This document shows, in pieces, positions 52,122 to 60,199 of a stretch of 64,000 nucleotides of DNA. The notes below the pieces were generated by a model. It was not told where the DNA came from. It was given only the letters and a program-made list of their open reading frames with translations, and ran no database searches. Position numbers and translations under genes: made by a program. Within the stretch, counting starts at the first letter, position 1, and the number at the start of each line of letters is the position of its first letter. The stretch comes from Opitutales bacterium (GTDB lineage Bacteria > Verrucomicrobiota > Verrucomicrobiia > Opitutales > Oceanipulchritudinaceae), in the NCBI GenBank assembly GCA_016932335.1, contig JAFGCZ010000007.1, forward strand, positions 1 through 64,000. Direction: 5' to 3'.

Positions 52122-53000
52122 TTATGAGGGGTTGTTGAGCTGTCGATAAGCTTTCAGGGTGTTCTTCATGAGCATAGCAACGGTCATCGGGCCAACACCT
52201 CCGGGAACGGGGGTAATGTGGCTGCTGATTTCGGCTACACTGCTGAATTCCACGTCACCGACCAGGCGATAGCCGTTTTTGGCTGTGGCATCGTCCACTC
52301 GGTTGATTCCAACGTCCAGAACCACGGCTCCGGGCTTTACCATATCCTTCGTCACAAAATTGGGTTTTCCGATAGCGGCTACCAGGATATCTGCCTGCCG
52401 GGTAATTGAAGGCAGGTCCTTCGTTCGTGAGTGGCAGACGGTTACCGTGGCATTGCCTTCTTTGCCTTTGCGCAGGAACAGCAATGCGGCCGACTTGCCT
52501 ACCAACAGGCTGCGGCCGACGATCACCACATGCTTGCCGCCGATCTCAACCCCGCTGCGGGTAATCAGCTCAATCACTCCAGAGGGTGTGCAGGCGGCAA
52601 ATCCGGCGGGATCTTCCTGTACCAGTTTGCCCATGTTGACGACACCAAGCCCGTCCACATCTTTTTCGGGAGCTACTCGATTGAAGGCTTCCACCTCGTC
52701 CAGATCTCCGGGCAGGGGTGCCTGAACCAGAATGCCATGTACCTCGGGGTCGGCATTCAATTGGTCGATCACGGCAAAGAGCTCGTCCCGGGTGGTTCCC
52801 TCGGGAATTACGTGCAGCCTGCTGCGCATACCGATCTTTTCCGCTGTTTTTACCTTCTTGCGCACATAGGAAACCGATGCGGGATCTTCTCCCACCCGGA
52901 TTACGGCAATACAGGGAAGGCTGCCGTTCAACTGGCTTACAGCTTCTCCGAGTTCTTCGATAATAGCTTTCGCAATGGCGTTTCCGTCAATTAATTCCAT
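52122..53000 (-). CDS. folD: Bifunctional methylenetetrahydrofolate dehydrogenase/cyclohydrolase
   Basis: A 292-residue FolD that interconverts methylene-, methenyl- and formyl-THF with NADP. Signatures are [17 protein letters not shown] (catalytic Lys), [26 protein letters not shown] (in pieces), [22 protein letters not shown] (in pieces) and the C-terminal [15 protein letters not shown]. It would use the one-carbon units from the glycine cleavage system encoded at 20-21 kb. Confidence 0.96.
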   Translation of the reverse strand: MELIDGNAIAKAIIEELGEAVSQLNGSLPCIAVIRVGEDPASVSYVRKKVKTAEKIGMRSRLHVIPEGTTRDELFAVIDQLNADPEVHGILVQAPLPGDLDEVEAFNRVAPEKDVDGLGVVNMGKLVQEDPAGFAACTPSGVIELITRSGVEIGGKHVVIVGRSLLVGKSAALLFLRKGKEGNATVTVCHSRTKDLPSITRQADILVAAIGKPNFVTKDMVKPGAVVLDVGINRVDDATAKNGYRLVGDVEFSSVAEISSHITPVPGGVGPMTVAMLMKNTLKAYRQLNNPS

Positions 53001-53012
53001 AAATTCGTTTAC

Positions 53013-53696
53013 TTACTGGAGTGTTCTGGCTTGGATCACAAGCTCTTTGCCCAGGGGGGTGCAGACTCCGTAAATGCGCACGTGCTGCTTGAGCTTTTGC
53101 TCCAGCGGATAGTGCAGCACCAGTGCCGATACGTCAAGATAAGCTATACGGTTGCCCCGGTGGTCGCGTAGCTCATACTCGTAGGGTGGTGCAGAGAAAA
53201 AACCGGTGGACTTCACAATCCAGCCTTCGTAATAGCGGGCAATGTCCACTGCGGGTGGCGGAGGAGGGGCGGTTTCTCTAAGCCAAGAGGCTTGAAAATA
53301 CAACGGCAGTGGCTTGCGGATGGTGATTTCCGTCCAATCCGAAAGTTCTGTAAAGCTCACTTCATCTACCGCCTCAATCGTGGTCAATACGGCAGATTCG
53401 GTGTTGGGCTCCATATACACGGGCGTACCTTCCTCAGGCTTGTTCCCGAAGCCAACTGTGCTGCCTTCTATATACCCGGTATAATCCTTGGTATACTCCA
53501 GTCGGTAAAAAAGAGGGTTGGCTTCATCCGGCGCTGCGGTTTTCAGCATCGGATCGTCTTTGTATACAGACATGATTACGGGAGTTGCCGAGTCGGCAGT
53601 CAGAAAAAGAGGTACTTTATCCTGTTCCTGCGCAACAACTCCGAGAGATCCCCCCAACAACCCACAAATCACTAGGAATCGGTTCACTGCTTTCAT
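53013..53696 (-). CDS. Exported hypothetical protein with SH3-like region
   Basis: A 227-residue protein with a signal peptide (FLVICGLLGGSLGVVAQ). The middle (GYIEGSTVGFGNKPEEGTPV to EITIRKPLPLYFQASWL) resembles a bacterial SH3 fold. A proline run (APPPPPAVD) leads to a second beta-rich domain ending in VRIYGVCTPLGKELVIQA. It lies 12 bp downstream of... more exactly, upstream of folD on the same strand, and the two may share a transcript. No enzyme motif is seen. Confidence 0.65.
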   Translation of the reverse strand: MKAVNRFLVICGLLGGSLGVVAQEQDKVPLFLTADSATPVIMSVYKDDPMLKTAAPDEANPLFYRLEYTKDYTGYIEGSTVGFGNKPEEGTPVYMEPNTESAVLTTIEAVDEVSFTELSDWTEITIRKPLPLYFQASWLRETAPPPPPAVDIARYYEGWIVKSTGFFSAPPYEYELRDHRGNRIAYLDVSALVLHYPLEQKLKQHVRIYGVCTPLGKELVIQARTLQ

Positions 53697-53731
53697 GAAG
53701 TATACTATCTATAGGATTTAATTCGTAAGAC

Positions 53732-54466
53732 TCAACTGAATAATAACTCAACTTCCTTCTTGCTCAACTCTCTCACGCGACCGCTGGAAATGCCCCGCAT
53801 CCTCAGATCTCCAATCTGGAAACGCTGCAGGCGCTTCACATAGTAACCCAACGCTTCCACCATGCGGCGGATTTCACGCTTTTTTCCATGCCCCAAATGG
53901 ATTTCCAGAGTTCGATCGCCCAACGGGCCTTTTTTGATTTGCACAATCTTTTCTGCTTTCAGGCGTTCCCCATCCACCATTACTCCGTTCAGCATGATTT
54001 TTATGTGAGCTTCCTGAAAGGGTTTGGTCAGCGTTACTTTATAGCGCTTGATGATCTCATTCGAAGGATGTTGCAGGCGCTGGGCCAGCTCTCCGTCATT
54101 GGTCAAAATCAAAAGGCCGTCACTGTCCTTGTCCAGGCGGCCGGCGCAGAACAGGCGTTCACGGTTCCACGGCGGGGGCACCAGATCAAAGACTGTGCGG
54201 TCATGGTGGGGATCGCTGTTCGATGATATATACCCCTTGGGTTTGTTCATGGCCAGGACCACTGTTCGCTGTGGTGATGTCCCCAGATTGCGTCCACGCA
54301 CATGCACCCGGTCTTCTCCGGGGAGGATTTTTTGTCCCAGATGAGCCAGTTGGCCGTTTACCTGTACACGTCCTTCTTCGATGAGTGCCTCTGCCTGACG
54401 GCGGGAGCACACACCTTGATCTGCGATATATTTTTGCAGCCGAATTGATTCTTTGAGATCTTTCAT
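53732..54466 (-). CDS. rluB: Ribosomal large-subunit pseudouridine synthase, RluB/RsuA family
   Basis: A 244-residue enzyme. The S4 RNA-binding domain is at the N-terminus (IRLQKYIADQGVCSRRQAEALIEEG in pieces). The catalytic Asp lies in FCAGRLDKDSDGLLILTNDG, and NEIIKRYKVTL and GKKREIRRMVEALGY are family signatures. The ATG at 54466 starts MKDLKESIRLQ. RluB modifies 23S rRNA; RluE/RluF or RsuA specificity cannot be excluded. It is divergent from the reductase gene. Confidence 0.9.
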   Translation of the reverse strand: MKDLKESIRLQKYIADQGVCSRRQAEALIEEGRVQVNGQLAHLGQKILPGEDRVHVRGRNLGTSPQRTVVLAMNKPKGYISSNSDPHHDRTVFDLVPPPWNRERLFCAGRLDKDSDGLLILTNDGELAQRLQHPSNEIIKRYKVTLTKPFQEAHIKIMLNGVMVDGERLKAEKIVQIKKGPLGDRTLEIHLGHGKKREIRRMVEALGYYVKRLQRFQIGDLRMRGISSGRVRELSKKEVELLFS

Positions 54467-54548
54467 TAGTATATTGCCTGAAATAGGAAGCAATAGGTCA
54501 AACCACACAACCTACACCTTTAATCGTAAAGTTAAAGCTAAAATCACC

Positions 54549-55715
54549 ATGTCTGCAACGTCCCCGTCTCTTTATAGTCGTCAAAATCCTTTTTTGGCAC
54601 GGATTATAGAAAACCGCCGCCTCAACGCGCCCGACTCCTCTAAGGAAACCCACCATTTGGTCATTGATATCAGAGGAAGTGGTCTGAGCTATTCCTGTGG
54701 TGATTCGCTTGGAATCTTTCCTCACAATCGACCGGAGGACGTCGAGTCAATGCTTTCCGCTCTAAAACTTTCTCCGGAGGCACTTTTGCAGCTGCCCAAT
54801 GAGGCGGAGCCGGTCAGTTTACACGAGGCTCTCCGCTCTCGCTTCTATTACCTTTCCGGGGTTACCCGCGGTTTTCTCGCCAAAGTGCGCGAGAAAGTTT
54901 CCGATCCTTCCGAACAGGCCCGCCTCGACCACCTGCTCGACACAGCCAATGCTCTGGAACTCTCCGATTACATCGAAAACCACCACCACGACGATGTCCT
55001 CCGCGACTTTTCCTCTGCAGCCTTTACTCCCGAGGAGGTGCCCGGTCTCTTCCGTCGCCTTTCCCCGCGTCTCTATTCCATTGCCTCCGGTCCGGCGGCC
55101 TACCCGGACGAGATACACCTGACCATCGGGGTGGTCCGCTACGAAACCCTCAATCGTCAGCGGGTAGGGGTTGCCTCCACTTACGCAGTGGACCGCGTCC
55201 CCCTCAATGAACCTGTTCTCCCGGTCTTTGTCGCCAAATCACACTTTGGGCTGCCCTCATCGGAAACCGATATGATTATGATCGGACCGGGTACCGGAAT
55301 CGCTCCTTTCCGCGGATTTCTTCAGGAGCGTCAGGCGCTCAAGGCTCCGGGGCGCAACTGGCTCTTTTTTGGAGATCGCCATGTCGCCACCGACTTTATC
55401 TATAAAGATGAACTCCTTCGCTGGCAGGAAGACGGCACGCTTTCCGAATTAAGCCTCGCTTGGAGTCGCGACTCAGACAAACGTGTCTATGTGCAACACT
55501 TGCTCTGGCAGCAGAGAGATCGCTTTTGGGAATGGTTCTCCAACGGAGCATCCCTCTATCTCTGTGGCGACAAATCCGGCATGGCCCGCGATGTGGAAGA
55601 AACCTTTGTCCGCATCGCCGTTTCTAAAGGTGCTGTAGCGGATGATCCCGATGCCACCAATGCCTGGATTCGCGACCTTAAAAAGTCACGTCGCTATCAA
55701 CTGGATGTCTATTGA
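54549..55715 (+). CDS. CysJ-like flavoprotein reductase lacking the flavodoxin domain
   Basis: A 388-residue protein matching the C-terminal half of NADPH-sulfite reductase flavoprotein. It has the connecting helical domain, the FAD-binding RLYSIASGP, a NADP-binding GPGTGIAPFRGFLQERQ, YLCGDKSGMARDVE, and the aromatic C-terminus YQLDVY. The FMN/flavodoxin domain found in CysJ and P450 reductase is absent. It may transfer electrons from NADPH to a separate flavodoxin or hemoprotein; no cysI is in the window. The ATG at 54549 is used. Confidence 0.88.
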   Translation: MSATSPSLYSRQNPFLARIIENRRLNAPDSSKETHHLVIDIRGSGLSYSCGDSLGIFPHNRPEDVESMLSALKLSPEALLQLPNEAEPVSLHEALRSRFYYLSGVTRGFLAKVREKVSDPSEQARLDHLLDTANALELSDYIENHHHDDVLRDFSSAAFTPEEVPGLFRRLSPRLYSIASGPAAYPDEIHLTIGVVRYETLNRQRVGVASTYAVDRVPLNEPVLPVFVAKSHFGLPSSETDMIMIGPGTGIAPFRGFLQERQALKAPGRNWLFFGDRHVATDFIYKDELLRWQEDGTLSELSLAWSRDSDKRVYVQHLLWQQRDRFWEWFSNGASLYLCGDKSGMARDVEETFVRIAVSKGAVADDPDATNAWIRDLKKSRRYQLDVY

Positions 55716-56117
55716 TCCAGCGTCGTTTGATTTCTCCACGTCATAACTGAACGCATTTTAAGGTCTTTTACATACCCATTCCCGCCACCTTGTACTTCAA
55801 TTGAAAACAAGAAAATGCCTCGATAGGGTGGCTTTTTAGGCTCTTTTATGCACGGCTATTCAGATTTAATTATCTTTCATGTTTATGCATAGCAGCCACT
55901 TGCTTTTATAAGTGATTCATACCTGCAGTGATATGCGTATTTATTCGTTTTCCTGTAAAAATAGTATAAAACAGGTTTATTTTTTCCTTGCATAGATGTC
56001 AGCGTTTTACGACTATTTAACTAGAATTTCCCATCCAAACCACCCTCATCACACCCGCACCTATACAGGTAGCCCCGGCTTTCCCAAGCCGGGGTTTTCT
56101 GTAAGTAAAGGTCCGGT
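55716..56117. other. Intergenic region between convergent genes
   Basis: About 400 bp, AT-rich in the middle, with no convincing gene. The only structure is a terminator (56073-56098). The region between 55800 and 56000 shows short inverted segments but no strong hairpin and no tRNA. Confidence 0.6.
56073..56098 (+). terminator. Terminator between the reductase and carboxypeptidase genes
   Basis: CCCCGGCTT-TCCC-AAGCCGGGG followed by TTTTCT on the plus strand. It lies 360 bp after the reductase stop but only 20 bp after the carboxypeptidase stop, so it may serve the minus strand as well, although the T-run is on the plus side. Confidence 0.75.
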
Positions 56118-57611
56118 TTAACGATAAAGAGGCAGGTAGCGCTCTTTCAAATAGCGGATCAGGTAACGGTGGGTAAACGCTTCGCCTGTGGCTATTTCGC
56201 AGAGCTGTTCCGTCTGATAGCGTTTTCCGTGACAATGCACGTGCGTCCGCATCCATTTTAAAACAGTGCTAAAATCGCCCTTGGCAAAGAGTGCTTCAAT
56301 ATTGGGATGATCTTTCAACAAGGCATACCAGAGTTGTGCCGACAACAGATTGCCCAGGCAGTAACTTGGAAAATAGCCGAACATACCTTCGGACCAGTGC
56401 ACGTCCTGCAAGACGCCTTCGCTATCATCTTTGGGGCGGTAGCCGAAGCTTTCCTCAAAGAGCACATTCCAGCGTTCCGGCAAGTCCTTAACCTTCAGAT
56501 CCCCGGAGAATAGCTCTTTCTCCAGCTGATAGCGCAGCATAATGTGCAGGTTGTAGGTTACTTCGTCGGCGTCCACGCGAATGGGAGTCAGCGCCACCCG
56601 GTTTATCGCCAGGTAGAGTTGCTCGCTGCTTACACCCGTTAACTGTTCTCCAAAAAGTTTCCGGTATTTCGGCTCCCAATACTCCCAGAATCCGCGGGAG
56701 CGGCTGATTTGGTTCTCCCAGGTGCGGCTCTGCGACTCATGGGCAGCCATGCCTGCAGGCTCTCCCAGTGCGGTTCCGGTCAAGTCTTCGGGAAGTCCCT
56801 GTTGGTAGAGTGCATGCCCGGACTCGTGAATAACGCTGGAAAGGGAATCCAGAGGATTGTTTTCATCGTAGCGCGTGGTCAGCCGAGTATCGCAGGTGTG
56901 CCCGCCGCAGAAGGGGTGGATCGAACGGTCGATCTTGGCCCGACTCATATCCAGCCCCAAAGCCAGCACCACTTCGTTCAGAAAGACTTCCTGTTTGTCC
57001 TCGGGAAATCCTTTCAGGAACGTCATATCTGGCTTTACCGGGCTGTTCACGATGCTTTCCACCAGGGGCACCAGCTCCGCTTTCAGTGGAGTAAACAGTT
57101 TGTCGATTTTTTCACAGTTCATTCCGGGATCATAAAGATCCACTAAAAAGTCATAGGCATCCGCTTCTCGGCCCATATATCCAGCCATTTCGCGGCACAG
57201 TGCGATGTGGTTTTCCAGATGCGGAGCATATGCCGCAAAATCATTTTGCGCACGGGCGTCAACCCAGGCATGGTAGCCCTTGTTCTGTGCTATGCTCTGT
57301 CGGTTGATAAAGTCTGCCGGTAGCTTGGTTTTCAGCGCGTAGTCTTTGGCCGCATCGGCAACCACGCAGCGTTCATCGTCACTCAGATCTTTGGCTTCGG
57401 CCAATTCGGCCAGCCACTCACCGATTTCCGGACGGCTGCTTTCCCGGTGTACCAACTCGGAATACACGGCGCTTGTTTCCGCTCGAAATTCAACACTCCC
57501 TCGGGGAAGATTTACCTGGTGATCCCAGCCCAGGATTCCCTCGATGGCGGCCAGTTTATCCTGACGGCGCAGTTCTTGAAATAGTTTTTGATAGGTTGGA
57601 TGATTGGACAT
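56118..57611 (-). CDS. Metallocarboxypeptidase, M32 (Taq) family
   Basis: A 497-residue all-helical zinc peptidase. The metal-binding HExxH motif is in VIHESGHALYQQGLP, with the third ligand Glu downstream in AAHESQSRTWEN. N-terminal AAIEGILGWDHQVNLP and C-terminal YFPSYCLGNLLSAQLW fit the family. It removes C-terminal residues from peptides in the cytoplasm. Length is normal for thermostable carboxypeptidase 1. Confidence 0.94.
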   Translation of the reverse strand: MSNHPTYQKLFQELRRQDKLAAIEGILGWDHQVNLPRGSVEFRAETSAVYSELVHRESSRPEIGEWLAELAEAKDLSDDERCVVADAAKDYALKTKLPADFINRQSIAQNKGYHAWVDARAQNDFAAYAPHLENHIALCREMAGYMGREADAYDFLVDLYDPGMNCEKIDKLFTPLKAELVPLVESIVNSPVKPDMTFLKGFPEDKQEVFLNEVVLALGLDMSRAKIDRSIHPFCGGHTCDTRLTTRYDENNPLDSLSSVIHESGHALYQQGLPEDLTGTALGEPAGMAAHESQSRTWENQISRSRGFWEYWEPKYRKLFGEQLTGVSSEQLYLAINRVALTPIRVDADEVTYNLHIMLRYQLEKELFSGDLKVKDLPERWNVLFEESFGYRPKDDSEGVLQDVHWSEGMFGYFPSYCLGNLLSAQLWYALLKDHPNIEALFAKGDFSTVLKWMRTHVHCHGKRYQTEQLCEIATGEAFTHRYLIRYLKERYLPLYR

Positions 57612-57660
57612 GTTTGATGGATGAATCTATATATTTACGTTGAGTAATATATATAGTAAA

Positions 57661-58392
57661 TCAATCCCAGATTTTTTCAAAACATTCCTGATGTATCCAA
57701 CCGCTTTTCCCGTTTTCAGTCCGCACAAAGTAATAATCGCCGTTTTGTTTAATAACGCGGGCACTTTCTCCGGCGTTCAGATAACCGCCTGCCGGGCTCT
57801 CTGGAGCCGGGGCAATGCTTAGGGGTGCTTCTACTTTCAGGGTAATGCCTCGTTTGGCCAGCAGGTGGTAACCACCCAAACCGGTCAGGCAAACCAGCAG
57901 CAATATCCCGAGGCAACCCCGCATCAGCACTAGAATAATCGCCGGGCTTTTGAAGTAACGGGGAAGCACCACGGCAAAAACCAGCATCCAGAACAACACA
58001 CAACCACCGATTGCCCAGTAGTTGATGGGCAGTTGCATGGCAAAACGCTGTAGAAAACCGGATACCTCTGGATCCAGTTCCGCCTGCTTGCGGACAAAAA
58101 TAAGGTTTGCCTGAGCGTCGTGATTGTAGGGATTCAGGGCCAGCGCTTTTTCCAGATGCAGCACGGCCTTGCCTGTATCGCTCAACTGATAGTAGCAGCA
58201 GCCCAGATTGTAGTGCAGCGCCGAGGACTCCTGCCCTTGGCCCAATACTTGTTCGTAAAGCGTTGCCGCGTTGGCAAAGTCTCCCTGCGCATATGCCTTG
58301 TTGGCCTCTCCGAAAAGGGATTCGGCGGTTTCCTCGGCATTTACTCCGATGCTCAGAAAGCAAAAGAAAAGCAATGTGATAAAGCGTCTCAT
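57661..58392 (-). CDS. batE: BatE-like TPR protein with C-terminal SH3 domain
   Basis: A 243-residue protein with a signal peptide (RRFITLLFFCFLSIGVNAEE). TPR repeats follow (LFGEANKAYAQGDFANAATLYEQVL; LHYNLGCCYYQLSDTGKAVLHLEKAL). Two membrane segments come next (about residues 110-165) and then an SH3-like end (GESARVIKQNGDYYFVRTENGKSGWIHQ, in pieces). It is the last gene of the bat operon, 2 bp after batD. Bat genes are named for aerotolerance in Bacteroides; the mechanism is not settled. Confidence 0.85.
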   Translation of the reverse strand: MRRFITLLFFCFLSIGVNAEETAESLFGEANKAYAQGDFANAATLYEQVLGQGQESSALHYNLGCCYYQLSDTGKAVLHLEKALALNPYNHDAQANLIFVRKQAELDPEVSGFLQRFAMQLPINYWAIGGCVLFWMLVFAVVLPRYFKSPAIILVLMRGCLGILLLVCLTGLGGYHLLAKRGITLKVEAPLSIAPAPESPAGGYLNAGESARVIKQNGDYYFVRTENGKSGWIHQECFEKIWD

Positions 58393-58394
58393 GA

Positions 58395-60197
58395 TTATAT
58401 CTGATGAATCAGGGTTTCGATTCGCTTGCGCCACTGCGGCAGATCTTCCGTGCCCTGTAGGTTTCCGGCAAAGTGCAGGGCGTCGCACTGTTCAAATATG
58501 GCTCTGATTTCTGCCGTTACCGATGCTTCGGTTCCGCTGCTCTCCAGCACGCTGCAGATCTCTTCGCAAGTCAGACTCTCTGCCTTGACTCCGCGCTTGA
58601 AATGCTTGGTGGAGGCCTCCTGAACCATTCTCCGGGCGGCGGCAAAAAACGCTTGCGTATCGCCCTTGCCCTGCGCCTGTGCCAGTTCCTTGCTGCTGTT
58701 CTTCAAGTTGCGGTTGGCGCTGACCATGCGGGCGTAACCGGCGTCTTCGCGCAACTTCAACTGGCGTTTGCGCACCAGGGCAATTCCCAGCAGGGCAATG
58801 GCCGGAATACCTTGCAGCAGGAGGAAGTTGCGGTTGTAAAAAATCGGAGCAATTCCATTTGTCCAGCCGTCTGAAAGCAGTTGAATGGGGAAGAGTTCTT
58901 TGCGTTCCCTGATTTGCGGCCTGTTGCTTTGTTGGTTGTCTGTCGGTTGTGTTTCCGCGATAACCGATTTCGAAGCCACTGCCGGAGTCACTTCAATCTC
59001 TGTGGCATCGTGGTTCAGTGTATAGTACTTTTCGGTAATCGGATCAAAATAACTGAAGGGAATGGAGGGTAGAGTGCGTATGCTCTCGTCGATGGGAATA
59101 AAGATATATTCAAAAATCTTCTTTCCGCTGATTTGCATCGGATCACTTTTGTCTGCTTCAAAGGTAGCCTTAGGCGGGTATGCTTTCCAACCTTCTCCAA
59201 GATCAATCTTCGGTGCGGTGATGCGCTCAAAATTACCCGTTCCGCTGACCGTTAGCGTAACTTCAATAGGCTCTCCCGCAGCCACTTTGGTTTTCTTGAC
59301 CGTGTCTTCCACCGTAAATTTGCCGATCGCTCCACTGAAGCCTTCCGGTTTGCCTTCCTCCGGCAGGGCTTTCACATCAAAGGTATAAGGCTCTGTTCCC
59401 AACTTTACTTTTCGGTAGTCGGGCTGATTATCCATCATGAAGGAGCTCATCATACGGTCAAAGGGATCATTCGAAAGCATCGGGCGCGGCTTTTGCGAGG
59501 CTATCGCAATCATCATGTTGCTGCTCCAGGAAATTTCCTGAGATCCTGTGCTGATGGCCGTCAGGATGATATCCCAGCTTGCTACCCGATAGAACTGATT
59601 GTTCAGTCGAATGCGGGACATTTTGGGCTCTTCTGTCGATATTTGTTCCAGAAAACCGTCCCCGGTGGTTTGAAATGGTTCTATATTACCTATATCGGTA
59701 TCGTTGCGAATATAAAGGTTCAACTGACCGCGGCGCACTTCACCCACATAAAAGGGGCCATCCAGTCCCTCCAGTTTCAGCATCAGGGCATCCTTCATTT
59801 CCTCTCCGGCAGGAACCACTTTCAGCGTGGTCGCTGCTACGGTATAGATCTTTCCATCTATTTCTGCTTTCCACTCGGGAACAGTGTATTCGCCGACACT
59901 GCTGTAATTAACCGGGTAGGCCAGCGATGCGGTATAACGGTAGTCACCGTTGATTATTTTGGTTTCTCTTTGCTGCCGTGGATTTCCCGCCAGTTCAATT
60001 CCCTGAGGGAGTCTCAAGGTGCTCTTTTCCAGCGGTTTTCCCGTGTTCACCGTTTCCACCACAAAAAAAGTATGTCCGCCTTCGGCTATAACCGCAGGTT
60101 CAAAGCGTGCGTTAACAGAGATTTCCTCGGCTGCATTCAGGCTGATGGCCAGAAATGCCCAGAAAAGTGTCAGATACTGTGTAAGTCGCCGGTGCAT
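58395..60197 (-). CDS. batD: BatD-like protein
   Basis: A 600-residue membrane protein: signal peptide (YLTLFWAFLAISLNAAEE), then several beta-sandwich domains with typical lines such as FYVGEVRRGQLNLYIRND, KVAAGEPIEVTLTVSGTGNFE and KIFEYIFIPIDESIRTLPSIPFSYFDP (in pieces). A single transmembrane helix is near residue 460 (FLLLQGIPAIALLGIALV) and a cytoplasmic helical tail follows. Length and layout match BatD. It starts 2 bp after batBC. Confidence 0.9.
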   Translation of the reverse strand: MHRRLTQYLTLFWAFLAISLNAAEEISVNARFEPAVIAEGGHTFFVVETVNTGKPLEKSTLRLPQGIELAGNPRQQRETKIINGDYRYTASLAYPVNYSSVGEYTVPEWKAEIDGKIYTVAATTLKVVPAGEEMKDALMLKLEGLDGPFYVGEVRRGQLNLYIRNDTDIGNIEPFQTTGDGFLEQISTEEPKMSRIRLNNQFYRVASWDIILTAISTGSQEISWSSNMMIAIASQKPRPMLSNDPFDRMMSSFMMDNQPDYRKVKLGTEPYTFDVKALPEEGKPEGFSGAIGKFTVEDTVKKTKVAAGEPIEVTLTVSGTGNFERITAPKIDLGEGWKAYPPKATFEADKSDPMQISGKKIFEYIFIPIDESIRTLPSIPFSYFDPITEKYYTLNHDATEIEVTPAVASKSVIAETQPTDNQQSNRPQIRERKELFPIQLLSDGWTNGIAPIFYNRNFLLLQGIPAIALLGIALVRKRQLKLREDAGYARMVSANRNLKNSSKELAQAQGKGDTQAFFAAARRMVQEASTKHFKRGVKAESLTCEEICSVLESSGTEASVTAEIRAIFEQCDALHFAGNLQGTEDLPQWRKRIETLIHQI

Positions 60198-60199
60198 GG

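Noticed and set aside
55716..56072. Small RNA ahead of the terminator at 56073.
   Set aside because: No closing stem or promoter is visible; the terminator can be explained by the two convergent genes.
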